From Methanosarcinaceae archaeon (GTDB taxonomy: Archaea > Halobacteriota > Methanosarcinia > Methanosarcinales > Methanosarcinaceae), in the NCBI GenBank assembly GCA_030596385.1, contig JAUVKD010000107.1, positions 1 to 5,013 of the forward strand: a stretch of 5,013 nt of DNA, written 5' to 3'. Shown in pieces: positions 1 to 4,840 of the stretch (positions are counted from its first letter, which is position 1; each line of letters starts with the position of its first letter). The position numbers and the translations under genes are program-made. The notes beneath the pieces were generated by a model. That model made no database searches. It had not been told where the DNA came from and worked only from the letters and a program-made list of their open reading frames with translations.

Positions 1-594
1 ACCTGCGCCACAGCACGCCATCTTGTCCGGATAATCCACACTCTCAGCGCCCGTGGATTCGACAAGTTCATCAAAGAACGTGGGTCTTTCCACACTTCCA
101 AGTTCTCTATCTTTAGAGGGTTTTACAAGATGGCATCCATAATGCAGTGCAATTCTGAGGTTTAATGGATTAACTACCATCTCTTTGATCTTTTCCGGTC
201 CGAACTGATCATACAGGAATTCCACAATGTGCCGGATATCAACACTACCCTTGTATTCCTTACCGATCGTTGCAAGATGGAAATTTGTACTATTTTTCAA
301 TTCCGTGTTCTCTTTGAGTTCATGGTTTGCATCAGATAGGGAGCCATAACACCCATTGCATATTGTCAAAACATCGCGCCCCATCTCTTCAGAAAGCACA
401 ATGTTGCGGCTTGCAAGCGCAAGCCATGTCGTTTTGTCGAATGACCTGAAAACACCTGGCGCAGGGCAGCACGAAGCACCGGGCAGGTCTGAACAATCGA
501 TATCCAATTTTTCCAGACACAGGTTTGTAGCCTTTTCAATTCCAGGATAACGATTCGGGATTATACAACCTAAGAAAAGTGATAACTTTGTCAT
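1..594 (-). CDS. hdrB: CoB-CoM heterodisulfide reductase subunit B (HdrB), partial: C-terminus outside window
   Basis: HdrB is the catalytic subunit of cytoplasmic HdrABC, reducing the mixed disulfide CoM-S-S-CoB at two noncubane [4Fe-4S] clusters held by CCG domains. The frame runs from ATG at 594 to base 1 without a stop: 198 codons of a protein usually near 290-300 residues. It opens with the family hallmark MTKLSLFLGCIIPNRYPGIE. First cluster ligands seen: C10, C42-C43 (followed by Pro, as usual for HdrB) and C79-x-x-C82. Second cluster: C154 and C194-C195-G196; the final C-x-x-C pair must lie beyond the window. This spacing matches, shifted by one, the ligands I recall from the methanogen HdrB crystal structure. 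The start has a GAGG at 606-609, 11 nt upstream. It follows hdrC by 22 nt, so the two are almost certainly cotranscribed. Identity is very secure; the missing end is a window-edge effect, not a mutation. Confidence 0.96.
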   Translation of the reverse strand, partial: MTKLSLFLGCIIPNRYPGIEKATNLCLEKLDIDCSDLPGASCCPAPGVFRSFDKTTWLALASRNIVLSEEMGRDVLTICNGCYGSLSDANHELKENTELKNSTNFHLATIGKEYKGSVDIRHIVEFLYDQFGPEKIKEMVVNPLNLRIALHYGCHLVKPSKDRELGSVERPTFFDELVESTGAESVDYPDKMACCGAG

Positions 595-616
595 TTTAAA
601 AATATCCTCGCGAAAA

Positions 617-1099
617 TTACTCCTGCACCAGTTTATAGAACTTACACGATCTTAGCAATGTCTTTACGTCTTCCAGTGCATCCGGGTACTTGTAAACCGT
701 CCCGGGAAGTGATTCCAAACCGAGTTTCTCCCGCATTTTTTTAATTGGATCATTGATTGGCACCGCATGACCGTATTCCAGCACAAAACGACTGACATCG
801 CGATGTTCAGGTAAGATGGCACCTTCATGAACAGCAATTGTCCGAATGGTCAATATGGCATCAACGATCTTGATCCCGCGCGGGCAGCGTTCCTGACAAT
901 TGTAACAGGTAGCACACATCCACAGATCATCATCGTGTAACATATCCCTGCCCTTGCGTGCCTTTCTGACAATTCTTCGCGTATTCAGGCTTGTATAACG
1001 ACCGGAAGGACAACTACCGCTGCAAGTTCCACATTGAATGCAGGTGAGAACATCCAGTCCTTCGCCCTGCAAAATTGTTAATACATCTGCTTTACCCAT
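617..1099 (-). CDS. hdrC: CoB-CoM heterodisulfide reductase subunit C (HdrC)
   Basis: HdrC is the iron-sulfur subunit that carries electrons from flavoprotein HdrA to HdrB. The 160-residue protein has two classical [4Fe-4S] motifs: C20-x2-C23-x2-C26-x3-C30-P and C62-x2-C65-x2-C68-x3-C72-P. Together they form the alpha-helical ferredoxin fold. The C-terminal half (about 85-160) is helical and charged, with no membrane segment, as expected for the cytoplasmic (HdrABC) type rather than membrane-bound HdrDE, whose D subunit fuses the C- and B-like parts. The length is ordinary for the shorter archaeal HdrC forms. The ATG at 1099 has no strong SD upstream (only a GGTAG-like stretch), so the start is less certain than the identity, but the N-terminus before the first Cys motif looks normal. 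hdrB follows after 22 nt. No hdrA lies upstream; the next gene on that side is glnA, separated by 116 nt, so HdrA is encoded elsewhere. The same family also appears in HdrA-linked complexes of non-methanogens. Confidence 0.95.
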   Translation of the reverse strand: MGKADVLTILQGEGLDVLTCIQCGTCSGSCPSGRYTSLNTRRIVRKARKGRDMLHDDDLWMCATCYNCQERCPRGIKIVDAILTIRTIAVHEGAILPEHRDVSRFVLEYGHAVPINDPIKKMREKLGLESLPGTVYKYPDALEDVKTLLRSCKFYKLVQE

Positions 1100-1192
1100 G
1101 GTGCTTACTACCGTGATAATTATTGTTTAACCAGATTCCAATCCCGTATCTTTCAGTCACAAAATTAACAAAATCCAATCGATCCGGATACA

Positions 1193-1230
1193 TTTGAATA
1201 GTGTTTAAACACTATTCAAACAGTGTTCAA
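1193..1230. repeat. Perfect 28-bp palindrome with phased 11-bp repeats, across the glnA stop
   Basis: Bases 1193-1220 are a perfect palindrome (half-site TTTGAATAGTGTTT). A further imperfect half lies at 1220-1230, inside the last glnA codons. Read on the minus strand, the block is a tandem series with an 11-nt period: TTTGAACACTG, TTTGAATAGTG, TTTAAACACTA, then TTCAAA. The glnA stop (TGA, 1216-1218) lies inside the palindrome. In RNA it would fold into a stem of about 12 bp with a TTAA loop. No T-run follows directly, so it is not a textbook terminator. It could end or stabilise the glnA transcript, or be an operator about 95-120 nt upstream of the hdrC start. Confidence 0.8.
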
Positions 1231-2550
1231 ATACCTTCTAATTTCCCATTCATGAACCTGAACCCTATATGCATCCCATTCGGCTTTTGCAAGCCTTATA
1301 ATATTATCATGTACATGAGAGCCAAGTGCATCTTTTAGTATCTCATTTGTTGAAAGGTGATAGGTAGCATCCTTTAAAGTATTTGGCAGGCTTCCAATTC
1401 CCATTTCATCCCGTTCCGCTCCGGTCAGGTTAAATATATTCACATCGATTGGATCTCCGGGATCAATCTTGTTTTTTATTCCATCTATTCCAGCTGCGAG
1501 AATTGCTGCAAAAGTGAGATACGGATTACATGATGGGTCAGGGCTTCTAAGTTCTACGCGGGTACTTTGACCACGGGCTGCAGGTATTCGGATAAAGGAA
1601 CTTCTGTTTGCTCCTGACCATGCGATATGGACCGGTGCCTCATAACCAGGCACAAGTCGCTTGTACGAATTTACAAGAGGATTTAATATCGCAGTCATTG
1701 ATTTTATGTGTTTGAGCAATCCGCCAATGAAATATCGTGCCGTATCACTTATCTGCATATCACCTTCAGGATCGTAAAATATGTTTTTACCAGCGCCTAT
1801 TTTTGAGAGGGACAGGTTAACGTGCATGCCTGAACCGCTTTCGCCAAATATAGGTTTTGGCATAAATGTTGCATGAAGACCATTGAGTTTTGCAATGGTT
1901 CGGGTGACATACCTGAAGGTCATCACGTTGTCGGCAGTCGTAAGGGCATCTCCATACTTAAAATCGATCTCATGTTGTCCGAATGCAACTTCGTGATGCG
2001 ATGCTTCAATATCAAAGCCCAGGCTTGTAAGGGTAAGTACGATATCACGGCGGATATCTTCTGCAAGATCAGCAGGTGCAAATTCAAAGTACCTGCCAAA
2101 ATCGTGCGGGATTGTAGTTGCTTTTCCGTTTTCTACCTCGAATAAAAAAAACTCAAGTTCAGGTCCGACATTGAGTGAAAATCCCATATTTTCTGCTATT
2201 TTAAGCATCTTTTTAAGCACGTATCTAGGGTCACCATGAAATGGTTTACCATTAGTGCCGTATACATCGCATATAACTCGCGCAACGACTCCCTTTTCTT
2301 TGTTCCAAGGTAAAATTGCAAACGATGAAATATCTGGCTTCAATACCATGTCCGATTCGTCGATCCTGACAAAACCCTCTATAGATGAACCATCAAATGA
2401 TATACCGGTGTCCAGTGCTTTTTCAATTTGTGTCACTGGTATTTCAACATCTTTCACAACACCCTGAATGTCTGTGAACTGCAGTCGGATAAATTTCACA
2501 TTATGTTCTTCGATCGATTTGAGTGCATCTTCTTTTGTGTTGATCTTCAT
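1216..2550 (-). CDS. glnA: Glutamine synthetase, type I (GSI-alpha-like)
   Basis: This enzyme makes glutamine from glutamate, ammonium and ATP, and is expected to be a cytoplasmic dodecamer. The 444 residues equal the length I recall for Bacillus GlnA. The N-terminal beta-grasp domain (about 15-97) carries DGSS at 53-56. Catalytic features seen: metal ligands E131 and E133 in GPELEFF; E187 and E194 in HHEVAFGQHEID; the ATP-site KPIFGESGSGMHVN at 232-245 with H243; the flexible Glu flap E304 in NSYKRLVPGYEAP; arginines R298, R316, R321 and R335; and E333. R62, in SIEGFVRIDESD, corresponds to the Bacillus arginine needed for glutamine feedback inhibition. The site of the adenylylated Tyr in GSI-beta enzymes is Phe (F373 in NIFNLT), so adenylylation is not expected. 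The ATG at 2550 has a fair SD (AGGCGAT, 2554-2560) and a strong upstream TATA box. It appears to be a single-gene unit ending in a palindrome. Confidence 0.97.
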   Translation of the reverse strand: MKINTKEDALKSIEEHNVKFIRLQFTDIQGVVKDVEIPVTQIEKALDTGISFDGSSIEGFVRIDESDMVLKPDISSFAILPWNKEKGVVARVICDVYGTNGKPFHGDPRYVLKKMLKIAENMGFSLNVGPELEFFLFEVENGKATTIPHDFGRYFEFAPADLAEDIRRDIVLTLTSLGFDIEASHHEVAFGQHEIDFKYGDALTTADNVMTFRYVTRTIAKLNGLHATFMPKPIFGESGSGMHVNLSLSKIGAGKNIFYDPEGDMQISDTARYFIGGLLKHIKSMTAILNPLVNSYKRLVPGYEAPVHIAWSGANRSSFIRIPAARGQSTRVELRSPDPSCNPYLTFAAILAAGIDGIKNKIDPGDPIDVNIFNLTGAERDEMGIGSLPNTLKDATYHLSTNEILKDALGSHVHDNIIRLAKAEWDAYRVQVHEWEIRRYLNTV

Positions 2551-2553
2551 TTA

Positions 2554-2560
2554 ATCGCCT
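2554..2560 (-). promoter_or_regulatory. Ribosome binding site of glnA
   Basis: The minus strand reads AGGCGAT three bases before the glnA ATG. This is one mismatch from AGGTGAT, the complement of the archaeal 16S rRNA 3' end. It supports the chosen start of the glutamine synthetase. Confidence 0.55.
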
Positions 2561-2600
2561 GTGTAAATTATGAATATTTTTCTGTTGGTAATAATCTTGC

Positions 2601-2613
2601 TTATATATATATC
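2601..2613 (-). promoter_or_regulatory. Archaeal TATA box of glnA
   Basis: The minus strand reads GATATATATATAA, a strong archaeal TATA box, preceded by a purine/A-rich stretch (ACCAAAAACAT) that could serve as a BRE. Transcription would start about 25 nt downstream, near 2575-2582, giving a leader of roughly 25-30 nt before the ATG at 2550. An identical 8-mer (ATTACCAA on the minus strand) lies on each side of the box, at 2620-2627 and 2585-2592. The position fits a repressor site, but which regulator would bind is unknown. The GGTA-N6-TACC or GGAA-N6-TTCC arrangement reported for NrpR was looked for and is absent. Confidence 0.7.
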
Positions 2614-2919
2614 ATGTTTTTGGTAATGCAATTGAGTTTATTAATTATTGTCTGGTCATAGTATGTTGATTAGTAATTTGACATGAAAGTTGAGAAAGAA
2701 TATCAATGGAAATGGGAGCCTGAAAAAGTATATTTTTAATATTCCGGATAAATGATCATGGCAACGAAAATTAACCACAAAGGACACATCCCTCTTACGG
2801 AGTTGAGTATCTGCTACATCCACAAGACTTGCAGAATACGGAGAAGCATTGCTTTTTTTGTGTCTACTTCAAATCTAAGGGTAATAGATTAATTGTATTT
2901 ATTTAGCGATTTTTGACGC

Positions 2920-2943
2920 CGAAGCAATCCTCCGAAGGCTTCG
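2920..2943. repeat. REP-like inverted repeat patch
   Basis: CGAAGC at 2920-2925 is inverted as GCTTCG at 2938-2943, and the right arm is itself a near-palindrome, CGAAG-G-CTTCG (2933-2943). The string GAAGCAATCC resembles part of a dispersed intergenic palindrome that I recall from many bacterial genomes. This recognition is from memory and unverified. The GC-rich content contrasts with the AT-rich spacers nearby. Confidence 0.4.
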
Positions 2944-3109
2944 CATTCCCAAATCACTGGCACGAACGATGACGCTTTAGCGGCATTTTAACTTATTGAA
3001 TAAATGTGGAGCAACGCAGCATAGCGTTTTTCACACACCAATGTTATTTAAAATGTTGCGCTTTGTCCGACCGATGTGTATGTGAATATTTTATAATGTA
3101 TGGAATCTG

Positions 3110-3122
3110 CCGCCTGCGGCGG
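3110..3122. repeat. GC-rich hairpin CCGCC-TGC-GGCGG
   Basis: A perfect 5-bp GC stem with a 3-nt loop, in the gene-free stretch downstream of the PUA gene. On the minus strand no T-run follows it, and it lies about 160 nt past the PUA stop, so it is a poor candidate for an intrinsic terminator. It may be part of a repeat. Confidence 0.4.
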
Positions 3123-3284
3123 TATTGCTGTGCGGGGTCTTGCAGTATGGGCTGTGCATCGGGATTTTATCGAAACCATCTATACAAATACGATTTAGAT
3201 AATCCGAATATGCATTTTACCCTGCTTTTTGAAGTGGATACTACTTTGAGATTGAAAGCCGCTTTAGCATCTGGTTTAGGTAAT

Positions 3285-3761
3285 TCAAAGATCGATATTC
3301 CATAATTTGTCCCCCACATAATGCAGCGATTTTATGGCTTTACCGGAATCAGCTGTCATGGCTTCGCCGGAAATTAGTGCACGTCCGATTGCAAGTGGTT
3401 TACCATGAGTTTCCTCTTTGATTATGACCAGATCCCCTTTCATGATATCAGAGTCGGCACTTACGATTCCCGGACACATAATGTCAGCACCATTGACCAC
3501 AAACCGTACGGCACCTGCATCTACAATTACTACGTACTTTGCCAGTTCAAGTTCAAGCACACCGCGCACCGTCGGGAAATACTCACCATCTATTGAGAAT
3601 AATAGAACTTTTCCATTTATAAGTATAACATTAAAGTTATCGATATTAGCAGTCTCGAATTTGCTGTTATTGAGTTCTTTGATATTATCTCCGAATGTAA
3701 CTGTAAGCTCATCCAGCAATTTATTTTTTGCACTTTTCCGAAGTTGGACCCTGGATCTCAT
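3285..3761 (-). CDS. PUA-domain RNA-binding protein, archaeal MCT-1/Tma20 family
   Basis: The 158-residue protein has the two-part build of archaeal homologues of eukaryotic MCTS1/Tma20. An N-terminal pre-PUA domain (about 1-72, opening MRSRVQLRKSAKNKLLDEL) is followed by a C-terminal PUA domain (about 74-150). PUA features seen: KYVVIVDAGAVRFVVNGADIMCPGI (75-99), a GD turn at 109-110 (KGDLVII), PLAIGRAL (122-129), and the family ending GKAIKSLHYVGDKLWNI (140-156). The eukaryotic relatives bind the small ribosomal subunit with DENR and promote recycling and reinitiation after short upstream frames. A role in translation or RNA binding here is inferred from that family, since no archaeal substrate is visible. 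The ATG at 3761 is chosen because a perfect SD, AGGTGAT, lies 9 nt upstream. A TGA ends the gene at 3285. Both neighbours on the same strand are several hundred bases away, so it looks monocistronic. A closely related alternative is another small PUA protein, but the N-terminal domain argues for MCT-1 type. Confidence 0.9.
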   Translation of the reverse strand: MRSRVQLRKSAKNKLLDELTVTFGDNIKELNNSKFETANIDNFNVILINGKVLLFSIDGEYFPTVRGVLELELAKYVVIVDAGAVRFVVNGADIMCPGIVSADSDIMKGDLVIIKEETHGKPLAIGRALISGEAMTADSGKAIKSLHYVGDKLWNIDL

Positions 3762-3819
3762 ATTCTACATATCACCTGTTGATTATGCAATATAATCTGA
3801 ATATCATAAAGTAACAGGT
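3762..3819 (-). promoter_or_regulatory. Leader of the PUA gene: SD, start-stop triplets and nested inverted repeats
   Basis: The minus strand carries a perfect SD, AGGTGAT (3771-3777), then ATG-TAG (3770-3765), then AAT, then the true ATG at 3761. The SD region AACAGGT (3780-3774) is exactly complementary to ACCTGTT at 3819-3813. Between these arms lies a second perfect dyad, GATTAT-ATTGC-ATAATC (3797-3781), stacked directly against the SD arm. If transcription starts upstream of 3819, the SD could be masked by this fold; if it starts nearer, the dyads could be operators. Candidate TATA-like strings are CTTTAAAA near 3827-3834 and TTTATGATA near 3800-3808; neither is decisive. Confidence 0.5.
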
Positions 3820-4035
3820 AAGTTTTAAAGATTGCGCGTTTCTTTGCGAGACTTTTTATTCTCTTCTTTTTATTCTCTTCCGGAATTGTTCGGAAAACCA
3901 AGTAAACATATGGGGACACAGAGAGAAAAACAATGCTTACTCTGTTGCCTTCACGACTTGCAGGCTTAGCAGGCACCAAACCAGCTGATGGGTGCAAAAG
4001 ATCAAATTCAAAGGTAAAACAACCAAAAATTAAGA
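3798..4035. other. Spacer between the DUF169 and PUA genes
   Basis: No gene is supported. It holds the upstream part of the PUA promoter region, a 14-bp tandem duplication at 3852-3879, a dyad TTCCG-N8-CGGAA at 3878-3895, and GGGGACACAGAGAGAAAAA at 3912-3930, resembling a common intergenic low-complexity motif. Near the DUF169 end the minus strand is T-rich (4012-4035), fitting a transcript end. A 79-codon minus-strand frame over 3758-3997 has no SD, is lysine- and hydrophobic-rich in a random way, spans the repeats, and is not called. Confidence 0.5.
3852..3879. repeat. Perfect 14-bp tandem duplication
   Basis: CTTTTTATTCTCTT occurs twice head to tail (3852-3865 and 3866-3879) with no mismatch. 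On the minus strand it is the purine-rich AAGAGAATAAAAAG, about 90-120 nt upstream of the PUA start. It may reflect replication slippage, or be a paired binding site. Confidence 0.85.
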
Positions 4036-4054
4036 ATGAGATCTATGATCTCAT
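4012..4054 (-). terminator. Hairpin plus T-rich tract at the end of the DUF169 gene
   Basis: ATGAGATC (4036-4043) and GATCTCAT (4047-4054) form a perfect 8-bp inverted repeat with a 3-nt loop, overlapping the last codons and the TAG stop (4043-4045). On the minus strand it is followed by TCTTAATTTTTGGTTGTTTT (4035-4016), a T-rich run. Archaeal transcription often ends at T-tracts alone, so the hairpin may be supportive or incidental. Confidence 0.6.
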
Positions 4055-4744
4055 CCAATCGTCCCAACCGGGCGCACGTTCAGCAAGAATAGTTACAATA
4101 TCCCCAAGCATCTCTTCCGGTATACCCACAACCATCTCATCATCATTCAATCCTGCATTCTTGGCTGCACCATCGCATCCGATTGAAATATTTACTTCAC
4201 CAGTAATGTATGGCGAGCCTGTTGCATCGGCGCAGGTCGATTGTATTCCTGCAAAGTTCGAATGCATCCTTCCGCCGCGCTTGTAGATAACAGCCTGGGC
4301 GATTCGCCTGGCTGTAAGAGTATTTCCGATGACTATAACCACATCCGGTTTTGTAGGTGTATTATCCAACGGGGCAACAATTGTTGCAACTGTCGAACCA
4401 GGCGCCGGTCTTGGCATATTGTCAACCACACGTTTGGCAACACTCAGTGAAACCTCTTTCTCCAGTTTCTCGAAATACAGGGCACCGGTTTTGATATTTT
4501 CTGGATAATCTTCCAGTCCGATTGCTGCTGCGCCGCCTTTACATGAATGTTTCACAGAAGTTGCAAAGCTCACAACTCCATCATATCTTGCTTTTTGCAG
4601 CATCTGACAGTATCTCAAAGGATCTTTGATCTCTTCCATATCATCCGGAATATCTCCAGATCTTTTTAACAATGATACTGCTATTGGTTTTCCATTAAGT
4701 CCTAATAAATTCACGAGTTTATCACTCATTTCTGTATAGTCCAT
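4043..4744 (-). CDS. DUF169 family protein, function unknown
   Basis: The 233-residue protein belongs to the DUF169 (COG2043-type) family, common in methanogens and other anaerobes and without an assigned reaction. Seen in it: LGLNGKPIAVSLLK near the N-terminus (14-27); YCQMLQKA (45-52); CKGGAAAIGL with C68; a glycine-rich VIVIGNTLTARRIAQAVIYKRGGR (136-159); and the best-conserved-looking block TCADATGSPYITGEVNISIGCDGAAKNAG (170-198) with C171 and C190. The four cysteines (46, 68, 171, 190) are spread and form no ferredoxin motif, but could be catalytic or bind a metal. There is no signal peptide or clear membrane helix, so it is probably cytoplasmic. The ATG at 4744 is supported by a strong SD, GGAGGT, 6 nt upstream. 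It appears monocistronic, with a terminator-like hairpin at its end. Family assignment is from recognition of these motifs; any role in cofactor or redox chemistry is only inference. Confidence 0.85.
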   Translation of the reverse strand: MDYTEMSDKLVNLLGLNGKPIAVSLLKRSGDIPDDMEEIKDPLRYCQMLQKARYDGVVSFATSVKHSCKGGAAAIGLEDYPENIKTGALYFEKLEKEVSLSVAKRVVDNMPRPAPGSTVATIVAPLDNTPTKPDVVIVIGNTLTARRIAQAVIYKRGGRMHSNFAGIQSTCADATGSPYITGEVNISIGCDGAAKNAGLNDDEMVVGIPEEMLGDIVTILAERAPGWDDWMRS

Positions 4745-4840
4745 ACTAATACCTCCGCAATTATGGAATTAAAATTGTGCGCTTCTTACATATTAATAAT
4801 TCGAAAATGACCTGCTATTAATTTGATATATTAGATGTCG
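4745..4840 (-). promoter_or_regulatory. SD and probable promoter of the DUF169 gene
   Basis: GGAGGT on the minus strand (4751-4756) sits 6 nt from the ATG and fixes the start. Two TATA-like stretches lie upstream: ATTATTAATATG (4789-4800), which would place the start near 4765-4775 with a short leader, and CTAATATATC (4825-4834), which would give a leader of about 60 nt. The sequence does not decide between them. Confidence 0.5.

Larger units (their letters stand above)
2660..3284. other. Gene-free stretch with GC-rich dyads and a repeat-like patch
   Basis: No reading frame here looks like a real gene on either strand. What can be seen: TTAACCACAAAGGACACA at 2771-2788, resembling a low-complexity motif that recurs between genes in many prokaryotes. 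A patch at about 2917-2985 contains CGAAGCAATCC and the near-palindrome CGAAGGCTTCG (2933-2943), reminiscent of dispersed extragenic palindromic repeats. A dyad CCGCC-TGC-GGCGG occurs at 3110-3122. The 9-mer CGCTTTAGC appears at 2973-2981 and 3260-3268. A 44-codon frame at 2758-2892 and a GTG-start, Cys-rich 99-codon frame at 3006-3305 on the plus strand were judged spurious. The stretch may be decayed or inserted DNA; the sequence alone does not say which. Confidence 0.5.

Noticed and set aside
356..550. Plus-strand 64-codon frame
   Set aside because: It is antisense to hdrB, whose frame carries clear CCG cysteine motifs.
1873..2661. Three plus-strand frames of 70-90 codons
   Set aside because: They lie antisense to glnA, or run from it into its promoter, and have no independent support.
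2758..2892. Plus-strand 44-codon frame after a TATA-like stretch
   Set aside because: No SD, no family resemblance, and it begins within the low-complexity ACCACAAAGGACACA motif. Too short to support.
3160..3190. T-arm-like string suggesting a tRNA
   Set aside because: The string ATTTTATCGAAACC lacks a proper loop, and no acceptor or anticodon arms can be folded around it.
2696..3300. Possible MITE with GAATATC-type ends
   Set aside because: Only a 7-bp inverted match, and the right copy lies within the PUA coding end. No target duplication is visible.
3006..3305. Plus-strand 99-codon Cys-rich frame with GTG start
   Set aside because: No SD, overlaps the end of the PUA gene on the opposite strand, contains the GC-rich hairpin, and has no recognisable domain. 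The irregular cysteines fit random translation.
3758..3997. Minus-strand 79-codon frame overlapping the PUA start by 4 bases
   Set aside because: The 4-base overlap looks operon-like, but there is no SD, the frame runs through the 14-bp duplication and promoter region, and the composition is non-protein-like.
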